A stretch of DNA of 64,000 nt from Streptomyces klenkii. Lineage in GTDB: Bacteria; Actinomycetota; Actinomycetes; Streptomycetales; Streptomycetaceae. Position 1 is the stretch's first letter, and each line of letters starts with the position of its first letter. The notes beneath the pieces are model-generated. The model saw nothing but the letters and a program-made list of their open reading frames with translations, did not search any database and was not told the origin of the DNA. This document shows, one piece after another, positions 10,673 to 22,197 of this stretch. Where the stretch lies: the NCBI RefSeq assembly GCF_003626645.1, contig NZ_RBAM01000002.1:558001-622000 (forward strand). Direction: 5' to 3'. The translations under genes were made by a program, and so were the position numbers.

Positions 10673-10717
10673 CCCGCGGCTGCGCACCGGCCCCCGCCGT
10701 AGGGCAAGCTGGCTCCC

Positions 10718-11413
10718 ATGGCAACACATCTGATCACCGGGGCCGGCTCCGGCATCGGGGCGGCGGTCGCGCGCCGGCTCCTCGACCGGGGCGACGAGGT
10801 CCACCTCTTCGCGCGCGACGCGGGCCGGGCCAGGGAGCTGGCCGCGGAGTTCCCCGGCGCCCGCACGCTCGTGGCCGACCTGGCCAACCCGGACCGGCTC
10901 TCCTGGGCCCTCGACAAGCAGCCGCTGCCGGACCGCGTCGACACGCTCCTGCACATCGCGGGCGTCGTCGAACTCGGCGCCGTCGGCGAGCTCACGCCCA
11001 AGACGTGGAACAGCACGCTCGCCGCCAACCTGGTCTCCCCGGCGGAGCTGACCCGGCTGTTCCTGCCGCAGCTGCGCGTGACGAAGGGCCACGTCCTCTT
11101 CGTCAACTCCGGCGCCGGGCTCAACACCCACGCCACGTGGAGCGCGTACGCCGCGAGCAAGCACGGCCTGAAGGCGCTCGCGGACTCGCTGCGCGCCGAG
11201 GAGCACGCGGCCGGCGTCCGCGTCACCAGCGTCTACCCGGGCCGCACCGCGACCCCGATGCAGGCGAAGGTGCACCAGCAGGAGGGCAAGCCGTACGACC
11301 CGTCGCGGTGGATCGACCCCGAGTCGGTCGCGACGACGATCCTGCTGGCGATCGACCTCCCGCGCGACGCGGAGATCAACGACCTGTCGGTCCGGCCGGG
11401 CGCTCAGGCCTGA
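10718..11413 (+). CDS. Short-chain dehydrogenase/reductase (SDR) family oxidoreductase
   Basis: A 231-residue classical SDR. The cofactor motif 'TGAGSGIG' is at residues 7-14. 'LLHIAGVVELG' is the NAG-like strand, and the catalytic Ser and Tyr-x-x-x-Lys are in 'FVNSGAGLN' and 'SAYAASKHGLKAL' near 130-150. 'SVYPGRTATPM' is the usual PG-turn after the active site. The short length and the acidic 'DLAN' after strand 3 are consistent with NADP or NAD binding; the substrate is unknown. It lies between the LOG protein and a MetE-like gene. Confidence 0.9.
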   Translation: MATHLITGAGSGIGAAVARRLLDRGDEVHLFARDAGRARELAAEFPGARTLVADLANPDRLSWALDKQPLPDRVDTLLHIAGVVELGAVGELTPKTWNSTLAANLVSPAELTRLFLPQLRVTKGHVLFVNSGAGLNTHATWSAYAASKHGLKALADSLRAEEHAAGVRVTSVYPGRTATPMQAKVHQQEGKPYDPSRWIDPESVATTILLAIDLPRDAEINDLSVRPGAQA

Positions 11414-11513
11414 GTCCCCTCCGCCCGGCGCCCCCGGGGCGGCGAACCCCGGGGGCGCCGCGCGGCCGCGGCGCCCGCCCCGCCGGCCTGCGCGGCGGCC
11501 GCCACGCGCCCCG

Positions 11514-11519
11514 TAGGCT
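11514..11519 (+). promoter_or_regulatory. Candidate -10 element (TAGGCT) of a leaderless transcript
   Basis: TAGGCT ends six bases before the GTG start of the MetE-like gene and no Shine-Dalgarno sequence intervenes. Confidence 0.5.
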
Positions 11520-11525
11520 TCCTGC

Positions 11526-14905
<3,380 letters not shown>

Positions 14906-14910
14906 CGGAC

Positions 14911-14941
14911 GGGGGGTGCGGGTAGCCCCTTCGCACCCCCT
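14911..14941 (+). terminator. Probable terminator after ligA
   Basis: GGGGGTGCG (14912-14920) and CGCACCCCC (14932-14940) form a perfect 9-bp stem with an 11-nt loop, extendable by one G-T pair, six bases after the ligA stop. There is no T-run, which is usual in Streptomyces. Confidence 0.7.
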
Positions 14942-15037
14942 CCGTACCCCCTTCGTCACCTCCGCCGCCACCCGCCCCACGCGGAGCGGCACCGCCACCG
15001 GAAGGCAGGTCCGCACACCGGTCGCCACCCCAGCGGA

Positions 15038-15066
15038 GTAATGCCCGCATAGTCAGTGGGCATTAC
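15038..15066 (+). promoter_or_regulatory. 9-bp inverted repeat upstream of rmdB
   Basis: GTAATGCCC (15038-15046) and GGGCATTAC (15058-15066) are perfect inverted copies with an 11-nt spacer. The site lies about 150 bp before the rmdB start and has the size expected of a dimeric repressor site. The rest of the 309-bp gap holds the ligA terminator and the rmdB ribosome-binding site. Confidence 0.5.
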
Positions 15067-15214
15067 CCCTACAGCGCATACCAGATGGCTACAAGAGGCC
15101 GGATCCCAATCGGGCAACCGCTGCCGATCGCTGCCCGCCGTAGCCTTCTGCGGCCTACTGTTGAGATGTGCGCCTGCCGTGGCGCGGGCACCGCCGGCTG
15201 TGAGAGGGACGGGC

Positions 15215-17311
15215 ATGAAACCCACCGACAGCGCCGAACCGGCATCCCGGCTGCGCCGGGTCCCTCCGCCCGCGCTGCCGACGGTCTGTGTCACCGTGGC
15301 GGCGGTCTCGCTCGCCGCCGGGGTCTGCCGGGTGATCGGCGCGGGCCACGCCGTGTTCCCCGGCCGCGCCGTCGGCTGGTCCCTGGCCGTCCTCACCGGC
15401 CTCATCGTCGCCCACCTCGTCGCCCTCGGGCGCGACCGCTGGTGGGGCGGCACGGGCTCCGGAGCCGCCCTCACCCTCGCCGTCCTGCTGCTCTACGGCT
15501 GGCTGCCCGCCGTCCTCATCAGCATCGCCGTCGTCCTGCTCGTCGCCACCGCCCGCCGCCACCGCTGGCGCCAGGCCTTACTCCACGGTGCCGTCGACAT
15601 CCTCGGCATCGGCGCCGCCGGCCTCGCCCTCGCCGTCTGCGGCGTCGTCTCCACCGTCGAGAACCCCTGGATGCCCGACGAGTGGCCGCTCACCGCCATC
15701 CCCCAAGTGGCCCTCGCCGCCTTCCTCTACCTCGCCGTCACCCGCGCCCTGCTCTGGTACTCCATGGCGCCCCGCGCAGGCCTCAGCACCATCGCCCGCA
15801 CCGCCCTCGTCCGGCAGGCCCTCGTCGGCGGCGCCCTCCTCGGCATCGCCCCGCTGATCGCCGTCGTCGCCGACCACGCCCCGCTGCTGCTGCCGCTGTT
15901 CGCCGTCCCCCTCATCGCCCTCGACTCCACCCTGTGGATCGCCCGCGCCCGCGCCGAGGAGCAGCTGCGCGACCCGCTCACCGGCCTGCCCAACCGCCAG
16001 TGGCTCCTGGAGCGCACCTGGAGCGCCCTCGACGAGGCCGAGCGCGCCGGCACCCGCTCCGCTCTCGTCCTCATCGACCTCGACCGCTTCCGCTCCGTCA
16101 ACGACACCCTCGGCCACCTCGCCGGGGACCGGCTGCTGTTGCAGATAGCCGAGCGGCTGCGCCTCGCCCTGCCGCGGGACGCGGAGGCGGCGCGCCTCGG
16201 CGGCGACGAGTTCGCGGTCCTGCTGCCCACCGCGGACTCCCTCACCGGCGCCCAGCGCGTGGCCCGTTCGCTGGTGGCCGCGCTCGGCTCCCCCCTCGAC
16301 CTCGACGGGCTCACCCTCGTCCTGGAGGCCAGCGCCGGCGTCGCCGTCTACCCCGACCACGCCCTCGACGCCGAAGGGCTGCTGCGCCGGGCCGACGTCG
16401 CCATGTACCAGGCCAAGCGCGACCGCAGCGGCGTCGAGGTCTACGAGGCCCGGCGCGACGGCAACACCCCCGACCGGCTCGGGCTCCTCGGCGACCTGCG
16501 GCGCGCGCTCGACGCGGGCGACGTCGAGCTGCACTACCAGCCCAAGGTCGGCTTCGACGGGCACGTCGAGGGGCTGGAGGCGCTGGTGCGCTGGGTCCAC
16601 CCCGAGCGGGGCCGGGTCTCGCCGGACGAGTTCATCGCCATCGCCGAGTCCTCGGGCCTGATGCCCAGGCTGACCGAGTACGTGCTGGAGACCGCCCTCG
16701 CGCAGGTGGCGAAGTGGCGGGCCATGGGCCTGGAGGTGCCGGTCGCCGTCAACGTCTCGCCGCGCGACGTCCACACCCCCGGGTTCGCGGGCTCCGTCGC
16801 GGCACGGCTCGCCCGGCACGGGGTCCCCGCGGGGGCGCTCCAGCTGGAGATAACCGAGCACGTCCTGCTGGAGGACCCGCAGCGGGCCGCGGACACGCTC
16901 GCCGGGCTCACGGGGCACGGCGTGAAGATGTCCCTGGACGACTTCGGCACGGGCTATTCGTCGCTGGTCCACCTGCGCCGGCTCCCGGTCAGCGAACTGA
17001 AGATCGACCGGTCGTTCGTGGCCCGGCTCGCCATCGACAACGAGGACGCGGAGATCGTCCGCTGCACGCTCGACCTCGCGCATTCGCTGGGCCTGCTCGT
17101 CGTCGCCGAGGGCGTCGAGGACGACGAGACCTGGGAGCGCCTGCGGGACCTGGGCTGCGACGCGGTCCAGGGCTGGCTCGTCGCCGCGGCCATGCCGCCG
17201 GATGAGACGACGGCCTGGCTCCGCCTGCGCAACGAGTCCGGCTGGCACCGCGAGGCGGACCGCGTCGCCGCCACGGCGTCCGCTCCCGCGGAGGAGGACG
17301 CGGTCACGTAG
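15215..17311 (+). CDS. rmdB: Membrane GGDEF-EAL protein, probable c-di-GMP phosphodiesterase RmdB
   Basis: A 698-residue protein with about seven membrane helices (residues 20-245), then GGDEF (about 250-410) and EAL (about 430-690) domains. The cyclase motif GGDEF is intact (329-333), but no RxxD product-inhibition site stands five residues before it. The EAL domain keeps 'EALVRW' (455-460), 'LEITEHVL', '[10 protein letters not shown]' and 'LKIDRSF', so it should be active. The position directly after ligA matches what I remember of S. coelicolor RmdB, a c-di-GMP phosphodiesterase that influences aerial hyphae. ATG 15215 has GAGAGGGA six bases upstream; GTG 15056 would prepend about 50 unconvincing residues. 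A GGDEF with partial GTP-sensing function is possible. Confidence 0.9.
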   Translation: MKPTDSAEPASRLRRVPPPALPTVCVTVAAVSLAAGVCRVIGAGHAVFPGRAVGWSLAVLTGLIVAHLVALGRDRWWGGTGSGAALTLAVLLLYGWLPAVLISIAVVLLVATARRHRWRQALLHGAVDILGIGAAGLALAVCGVVSTVENPWMPDEWPLTAIPQVALAAFLYLAVTRALLWYSMAPRAGLSTIARTALVRQALVGGALLGIAPLIAVVADHAPLLLPLFAVPLIALDSTLWIARARAEEQLRDPLTGLPNRQWLLERTWSALDEAERAGTRSALVLIDLDRFRSVNDTLGHLAGDRLLLQIAERLRLALPRDAEAARLGGDEFAVLLPTADSLTGAQRVARSLVAALGSPLDLDGLTLVLEASAGVAVYPDHALDAEGLLRRADVAMYQAKRDRSGVEVYEARRDGNTPDRLGLLGDLRRALDAGDVELHYQPKVGFDGHVEGLEALVRWVHPERGRVSPDEFIAIAESSGLMPRLTEYVLETALAQVAKWRAMGLEVPVAVNVSPRDVHTPGFAGSVAARLARHGVPAGALQLEITEHVLLEDPQRAADTLAGLTGHGVKMSLDDFGTGYSSLVHLRRLPVSELKIDRSFVARLAIDNEDAEIVRCTLDLAHSLGLLVVAEGVEDDETWERLRDLGCDAVQGWLVAAAMPPDETTAWLRLRNESGWHREADRVAATASAPAEEDAVT

Positions 17312-17359
17312 GGACGGCGGCCGGCCCAGTACCGCCGGTCGCGCAGGTGAGGACCGGGC

Positions 17360-17376
17360 CCTGCCCGCAGGGCAGG
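17360..17376 (+). terminator. Compact hairpin after rmdB
   Basis: CCTGCCC-GCA-GGGCAGG is a perfect 7-bp stem with a three-base loop about 50 bp after the rmdB stop. It is a plausible terminator without a T-run. Confidence 0.55.
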
Positions 17377-17432
17377 CCGGCGGCGCCGGAGCGCCCCGGG
17401 CCGCAGCCACGGGGAAAGCGTTTAGCAGGCAC

Positions 17433-17452
17433 GGCTCCCGGAGCCATAGGAT
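17433..17452 (+). promoter_or_regulatory. Candidate gat operon promoter with small palindrome
   Basis: TAGGAT at 17447-17452 is a good -10 match about 50 bp before gatC. GGCTCC-C-GGAGCC (17433-17445) is a palindrome touching it from upstream. No convincing -35 hexamer is visible. Confidence 0.4.
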
Positions 17453-17501
17453 TGGGCGCACAACCCGCCCAGAATCCGTCACGAACCCTGAGGATCGCCG
17501 C

Positions 17502-17798
17502 ATGCCTGGCATCACGCGCGAGGAGGTAGCCCACCTCGCCCGGCTGGCACGTCTGGAGCTCAAGGACGAAGAGCTCGAGCACTTCGCCGGCCAGCTCGAC
17601 GACATCATCGGCGCGGTCGCCCGCGTCTCCGAGGTCGCCGAGCAGGACGTACCGCCGACGTCCCACCCGCTGCCGCTGACCAACGTCATGCGCCCGGACG
17701 AGGTCCGTCCGTCGCTGACCCCGCAGGAGGCGCTGTCGGGCGCCCCCGCCCAGGAGCAGCAGCGTTTCAAGGTGCCGCAGATCCTGGGGGAGGACTAA
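17502..17798 (+). CDS. gatC: Asp-tRNA(Asn)/Glu-tRNA(Gln) amidotransferase subunit C
   Basis: A 98-residue GatC, the small subunit that wraps around GatA and GatB and stabilises the complex converting misacylated Glu-tRNA(Gln) or Asp-tRNA(Asn) to the amide form. It begins '[20 protein letters not shown]', the standard GatC start, and includes '[14 protein letters not shown]' near 52-65. TGAGGA precedes the ATG by seven bases. It is the first gene of gatC-gatA-small ORF-gatB, with six bases to gatA. Streptomyces commonly depend on this pathway for Gln-tRNA. Confidence 0.95.
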   Translation: MPGITREEVAHLARLARLELKDEELEHFAGQLDDIIGAVARVSEVAEQDVPPTSHPLPLTNVMRPDEVRPSLTPQEALSGAPAQEQQRFKVPQILGED

Positions 17799-17804
17799 AC
17801 CGTC

Positions 17805-19304
17805 ATGACGGACATCAACATCATCAAGCTCACGGCCTCCCAGATCGCGGAGAAGATCGCCTCGGGCGAGCTCACCGCCGTGCAGGTCACCGAGGCCCAC
17901 CTGGCCCGCATCGAGGCCGTGGACGAGAAGGTGCACGCCTTCCTCCACGTGGACCGCGAGGGCGCCCTCGCCCAGGCCCGCGAGGTCGACGCCAAGCGCG
18001 CCCGCGGCGAGAAGCTCGGCCCGCTGGCCGGCGTCCCGCTCGCGCTGAAGGACATCTTCACCACCAAGGGGATCCCGACCACCGTCGGCTCGAAGATCCT
18101 CGAGGGCTGGATCCCGCCGTACGACGCGACGCTCACCAAGCGCCTGAAGGACGCGGACGTCGTCATCCTCGGCAAGACCAACATGGACGAGTTCGCGATG
18201 GGCTCCTCCACGGAGAACAGCGCCTACGGCCCGACCGGCAACCCCTGGGACCTCACCAAGATCCCCGGCGGCTCCGGCGGCGGCTCCAGCGCGGCCCTCG
18301 CCGCGTACGAGGCCCCGCTCGCCATCGGCACGGACACCGGCGGCTCGATCCGCCAGCCCGCCGCCGTCACCGGCACGGTCGGCGTCAAGCCCACCTACGG
18401 CGCGGTCTCCCGCTACGGCATGGTCGCCTTCTCCTCCTCCCTCGACCAGGGCGGCCCCTGCGCCCGTACGGTCCTCGACGCGGCCCTGCTGCACGAGGTC
18501 ATCGCCGGCCACGACCCGATGGACTCCACGTCCATCGACGCCCCGGTCCCGCCGGTCGTCGAGGCGGCCCGCAACGGCTCCGTCGCCGGCATGCGCGTCG
18601 GCGTCGTCAAGCAGTTCCGCGGCGAGGGCTACCAGGCCGGCGTCCTCCAGCGCTTCGACGAGTCCGTCGAGCTGCTGAAGGAGCTGGGCGCCGAGGTCGT
18701 CGAGCTGGACTGCCCGTCCTTCGACCTGGCCCTGGCCGCGTACTACCTGATCGCGCCGTCCGAGTGCTCCTCGAACCTGGCCCGCTTCGACGGCCTGCGC
18801 TACGGCCTGCGGGCCGGCGACGACGGCACCCGCTCGGCCGAGGACGTCACCGCCCTCACCCGCGAGGCCGGCTTCGGCCCCGAGGTCAAGCGCCGCGTCA
18901 TGCTCGGCACGTACGCGCTCAGCTCGGGCTACTACGACGCCTACTACGGCTCGGCGCAGAAGGTCCGCACGCTCATCACGCGCGACTTCGAGAAGGCCTT
19001 CGAGCAGGTCGACGTGATCGTCTCGCCGACCACCCCGACCACCGCCTTCGCGATCGGCGAGCGCGCCGACGACCCGATGGCGATGTACCTCGCGGACCTG
19101 TGCACCATCCCGACCAACCTGGCGGGCAACGCCGCCATGTCGCTGCCGTGCGGCCTCGCGCCCGAGGACAACCTGCCGGTCGGTCTCCAGATCATCGCTC
19201 CCGCCCTGAAGGACGACCGGCTCTACAAGGTCGGTGCCGCGGTCGAGGCCGCGTTCACCGCTCGCTGGGGCCACCACCTGCTTGAGGAGGCGCCGGCACT
19301 GTGA
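17805..19304 (+). CDS. gatA: Asp-tRNA(Asn)/Glu-tRNA(Gln) amidotransferase subunit A
   Basis: A 499-residue amidase-signature subunit that releases ammonia from glutamine for tRNA amidation. The catalytic triad is visible: Lys in 'LALKDIF' (about K82), cis-Ser in '[10 protein letters not shown]' (about S157) and the Ser nucleophile in '[12 protein letters not shown]' (about S181). The length is normal. It is spaced six bases after gatC and is followed by an 88-bp gap and a small ORF rather than directly by gatB. Confidence 0.97.
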   Translation: MTDINIIKLTASQIAEKIASGELTAVQVTEAHLARIEAVDEKVHAFLHVDREGALAQAREVDAKRARGEKLGPLAGVPLALKDIFTTKGIPTTVGSKILEGWIPPYDATLTKRLKDADVVILGKTNMDEFAMGSSTENSAYGPTGNPWDLTKIPGGSGGGSSAALAAYEAPLAIGTDTGGSIRQPAAVTGTVGVKPTYGAVSRYGMVAFSSSLDQGGPCARTVLDAALLHEVIAGHDPMDSTSIDAPVPPVVEAARNGSVAGMRVGVVKQFRGEGYQAGVLQRFDESVELLKELGAEVVELDCPSFDLALAAYYLIAPSECSSNLARFDGLRYGLRAGDDGTRSAEDVTALTREAGFGPEVKRRVMLGTYALSSGYYDAYYGSAQKVRTLITRDFEKAFEQVDVIVSPTTPTTAFAIGERADDPMAMYLADLCTIPTNLAGNAAMSLPCGLAPEDNLPVGLQIIAPALKDDRLYKVGAAVEAAFTARWGHHLLEEAPAL

Positions 19305-19392
19305 GCGACGCACACGCGGCCGCCGGGCCGCAGCTGACTGCGAAAGCCGCACCTCTGCGCCGCGTGGGCGGAGAAGCGAACGAGGAGACACA

Positions 19393-19653
19393 GTGAGCAC
19401 CGAAGTGAGCAAGGCGAGCGCGCTGAAGAAGGCCAAGGGCTTCAAGAAGTCCAGGCCCGGCACGTACCTGTCGATCGGCACGACGCTCTTCGGCGCCGTG
19501 AGCGTGATCAAGCAGGCGAAGAAGGCGCGCGGCGAGCAGGACACGCTCCAGCTGGTCGACGCCATCGTCTCCGCCGCAGCCATCGCCACCGGCGTCGCGC
19601 TGCTCGTGCGCGAACTGCGCCGGATGAACAGCGACGACGTCCTCGCGGACTGA
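19393..19653 (+). CDS. Small conserved-looking membrane-associated protein within the gat operon, function unknown
   Basis: An 86-residue basic protein of no family I can name. The N-terminal 25 residues are Lys/Ser-rich ('KASALKKAKGFKKSRPG'). Two weakly hydrophobic stretches follow, 'TYLSIGTTLFGAVSVIK' and 'VDAIVSAAAIATGVALLV', so it may be a small membrane protein with a cytoplasmic basic tail. GAGGAGA stands five bases before GTG 19393; the longer open frame from 19234 runs back into the gatA gene and lacks a start signal. I recall a small ORF at the same place between gatA and gatB in S. coelicolor, which suggests conserved linkage, but a role in tRNA amidation is not shown. Confidence 0.75.
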   Translation: MSTEVSKASALKKAKGFKKSRPGTYLSIGTTLFGAVSVIKQAKKARGEQDTLQLVDAIVSAAAIATGVALLVRELRRMNSDDVLAD

Positions 19654-19679
19654 GCCAGGACCTGAGAGGTTAGTTTTCC

Positions 19680-21188
19680 GTGACCGTCACTGAACTGGTG
19701 TCGTACGAGGACGCGCTGGCTTCCTACGACCCCGTCATGGGCCTGGAGGTCCATGTCGAGCTCGGCACCAAGACGAAGATGTTCTGCGGCTGCTCCACGG
19801 AGCTGGGCGCGGACCCCAACACCCAGACCTGCCCGGTCTGCCTCGGCATGCCCGGCGCCCTGCCCGTGGTCAACGCCATCGGCGTCGAGTCCGCCATCAA
19901 GATCGGCCTCGCGCTGAACTGCGAGATCGCCGAGTGGTGCCGCTTCGCCCGGAAGAACTACTTCTATCCGGACATGCCGAAGAACTTCCAGACCTCCCAG
20001 TACGACGAGCCGATCGCCTTCAACGGCTACCTCGACGTGCAGCTGGAGGACGGCGAGGTCTTCCGCGTGCAGATCGAGCGCGCCCACATGGAGGAGGACA
20101 CCGGCAAGTCCACGCACGTGGGCGGTGCCACCGGCCGCATCCACGGCGCCCAGCACTCCCTGCTGGACTACAACCGCGCCGGCATCCCGCTCATCGAGAT
20201 CGTCACCAAGCCGATCGAGGGCGCGGGCGAGCGGGCCCCCGAGGTCGCCAAGGCGTACGTCGCCGAGCTCCGCGAGCTCATCAAGGCGCTGGGCGTCTCC
20301 GAGGCCCGGATGGAGATGGGCCAGATGCGCTGCGACGTGAACCTGTCGCTGCGCCCGCACGGCCGGGAGAAGTTCGGCACCCGCTCCGAGACCAAGAACG
20401 TCAACTCGCTGCGCTCCGTCGAGCGCGCGGTGCGCTTCGAGGTCCAGCGGCACGCCTCCGTCCTCTCGGCCGGCGGCACGATCGTGCAGGAGACCCGCCA
20501 CTTCCACGAGGAGGACGGGTCGACCACGTCCGGCCGCATCAAGGAAGAGGCCGAGGACTACCGCTACTTCCCCGAGCCGGACCTGGTGCCGGTGGCCCCC
20601 TCCCGCGAGTGGGTCGAGGAGCTGCGGGGGACCCTGCCCGAGCTGCCGCGCGTGCGCCGCAACCGGCTGCGCGAGGAGTGGGGCGTCACCGAGCACGACA
20701 TGCAGTCGATCCTCAACGCGGGCGCGGTCGACCTGATCACCGCCACCGTCGAGGCCGGTGCCGACTCCGCCGCCGCCCGCAAGTGGTGGATGGGCGAGCT
20801 GGCCCGCAGCGCCAACGAGTCCGGCACGGACCTCGCGGCGCTGCCGATCACCCCGGCGCAGGTCGCCCGGGTGGCGGCGCTCGTCGCCGAGGGCTCGCTC
20901 AACGACAAGCTGGCCCGCCAGGTCATCGAGGGCGTGCTCGCGGGCGAGGGCGGCCCGGACGAGGTCGTCGACAAGCGCGGCCTGAAGGTCGTCTCCGACG
21001 ACAGCGCCCTGGGTGCTGCCGTGGACGAGGCCATCGCGGCCAACGCGGGCATCGCGGACAAGATCCGTGCCGGCAAGGTCGCCGCTGCGGGCGCACTGGT
21101 CGGCGCGGTCATGAAGGCCACGCGCGGCCAGGCCGACGCGGCCCGGGTCCGGGAGCTCATCCTGGAGCGCCTCGGCGTCGAGGGCTGA
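19680..21188 (+). CDS. gatB: Asp-tRNA(Asn)/Glu-tRNA(Gln) amidotransferase subunit B
   Basis: A 502-residue tRNA-binding and kinase subunit of GatCAB that activates the misacylated amino acid before amidation. '[21 protein letters not shown]' near residues 17-37 is the family signature, followed by the zinc ligands 'CGC' and 'CPVCLGMPG', and by '[19 protein letters not shown]' near 98. The C-terminal tail region for tRNA recognition ends 'VREL...LERLGVEG'. The GTG start has GAGAGG about 13 bases upstream. It is 26 bp from the preceding small ORF and is followed by a very strong hairpin. Confidence 0.96.
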   Translation: MTVTELVSYEDALASYDPVMGLEVHVELGTKTKMFCGCSTELGADPNTQTCPVCLGMPGALPVVNAIGVESAIKIGLALNCEIAEWCRFARKNYFYPDMPKNFQTSQYDEPIAFNGYLDVQLEDGEVFRVQIERAHMEEDTGKSTHVGGATGRIHGAQHSLLDYNRAGIPLIEIVTKPIEGAGERAPEVAKAYVAELRELIKALGVSEARMEMGQMRCDVNLSLRPHGREKFGTRSETKNVNSLRSVERAVRFEVQRHASVLSAGGTIVQETRHFHEEDGSTTSGRIKEEAEDYRYFPEPDLVPVAPSREWVEELRGTLPELPRVRRNRLREEWGVTEHDMQSILNAGAVDLITATVEAGADSAAARKWWMGELARSANESGTDLAALPITPAQVARVAALVAEGSLNDKLARQVIEGVLAGEGGPDEVVDKRGLKVVSDDSALGAAVDEAIAANAGIADKIRAGKVAAAGALVGAVMKATRGQADAARVRELILERLGVEG

Positions 21189-21199
21189 TCACCTTTCCC

Positions 21200-21264
21200 G
21201 GACAGACAGCGTTCTCTGACGCTTCATGGCCGTCCCTTTTCGAAGGGGCGGCCATTGTCTGTCC
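21200..21264 (+). terminator. Two-tier hairpin terminator after gatB with TTCG loop
   Basis: The inner stem pairs 21226-21238 with 21243-21255 (13 bp, one G-T pair) around a TTCG tetraloop. An outer 9-bp stem pairs GGACAGACA (21200-21208) with TGTCTGTCC (21256-21264). This is a very stable structure 12 bases after the gatB stop; there is no T-run. Confidence 0.8.
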
Positions 21265-21267
21265 TGG

Positions 21268-21300
21268 AAATGTCCGGTAATTGTCCGGGAATAGTCCGGC
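21268..21300 (+). repeat. Three GTCCGG direct repeats phased at exactly 11 bp
   Basis: GTCCGG occurs at 21272-21277, 21283-21288 and 21294-21299, each preceded by an A/T-rich quartet (AAAT, AATT, AATA). A fourth GTCCGG lies near 21340. The helical phasing suggests side-by-side protein binding upstream of the secreted-protein gene at 21408. Confidence 0.65.
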
Positions 21301-21407
21301 ATTGGCTGGTTTCCATTGATCTATGGCCTTCGTGGCCCCCGTCCGGCATGATCCCGCATGCGGGCGGGCCCACCGTGTGCCCGCCACCGGAGTATGGGGG
21401 TTGGCAC

Positions 21408-21983
21408 ATGAGACGGCTGAGCAGAGCGCTGGCGGCGGTCACCCTGGCGGGCGCCGGCCTGCTGGCGACGACGGTCCCGGCCGGCGCGGCGACGGAGCAC
21501 CCCGGGCCGGCGGCCGCGGCGAAGTGCGAGGCGGGCTGGGGGAGCCTGCTCAAGACGGCGACGACCTCGGCCTACAAGCCGCTCCTGGACATCAGGGCCG
21601 GCGAGCACGAGTGCTTCGACCGCCTCGTCTTCGACGTCCAGGGCATCGGCGACCACCGCATCGGCTACCGCGTGGAGTACGTGGACCAGCTGCGCCAGGA
21701 CGGCTCGGGCGACCCGATCCCGGTCGCCGGCGGAGCGGTGCTGGCCATCCGCGTGTCCGCCCCGAGCTACGACCCGAACACGGCCGAGCCGCGCTACCCC
21801 GGCCACGCCGGGCAGCCGCTGACGGGCGTGGACCTCACCGGCTTCAGGACCTTCCAGGACACCCGCTTCGCCAGCAGCTTCGAGGGCGAGACCCTCGTCG
21901 GCGTCGGCGTCCGCGCGCGGCTGCCCTTCCGCGTCTTCCAGGAGCGCAACCGCATCGTCGTGGACGTCGCCCACAGCTGGTAG
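21408..21983 (+). CDS. Secreted AMIN-like domain protein
   Basis: A 191-residue exported protein. The signal peptide 'MRRLSRALAAVTLAGAGLLATTVPAGA' ends in AGA-A. The mature domain carries 'ECFDRLVFDVQG' and 'IGYRVEYVDQL' early, and 'LVGVGVRARLPFRVFQERNRIVVDVAHSW' at the end; that is the pattern of actinobacterial AMIN-like domains, which are thought to bind cell-wall or envelope components. Two cysteines could form a disulfide. ATG 21408 has GGGGG nine bases upstream; the frame extends to 21255 but only through the phased repeats and untranslated-looking sequence. It stands alone between gatB and an MMPL transporter. Confidence 0.78.
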   Translation: MRRLSRALAAVTLAGAGLLATTVPAGAATEHPGPAAAAKCEAGWGSLLKTATTSAYKPLLDIRAGEHECFDRLVFDVQGIGDHRIGYRVEYVDQLRQDGSGDPIPVAGGAVLAIRVSAPSYDPNTAEPRYPGHAGQPLTGVDLTGFRTFQDTRFASSFEGETLVGVGVRARLPFRVFQERNRIVVDVAHSW

Positions 21984-22000
21984 CCCCGGGCCGGGCGGCC

Positions 22001-22025
22001 GCCCGCACCCCCGTGTGGGGTGGGC
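22001..22025 (+). terminator. Likely terminator after the AMIN-like gene
   Basis: CACCCC (22006-22011) pairs with GGGGTG (22017-22022), with further imperfect C/G pairing outside, about 20 bases after the stop codon. The remaining 170 bp to the next gene shows no other clear signal. Confidence 0.5.
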
Positions 22026-22197
22026 CACAAAGCGGACAATCGATCTTTTCCGGCTGTCACAGTGGGTCGGCAAGGGGCCCCTCCGCACCGTCTGCACCCG
22101 GTGCAGCCCGGGGCCCCGAGCCCCATAGCCCCAGCGCTCGGAACAGCACGGGTCAGCATCCCGGCGGGATCGACGCGATACCCGGGAAGCAGCCCGT

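Noticed and set aside
11461..11525. Possible SAM or cobalamin riboswitch before the MetE-like gene
   Set aside because: The gap to the start is too short and shows only a leaderless promoter; no riboswitch core is visible.
17304..20696. 1,130-codon open frame on the minus strand across gatC-gatA-gatB, and similar long antisense frames (5067-7175, 12134-15028, 30844-33678)
   Set aside because: These lie opposite clear genes. High GC in third positions removes stops from other frames; their translations are low-complexity and match no family I know.
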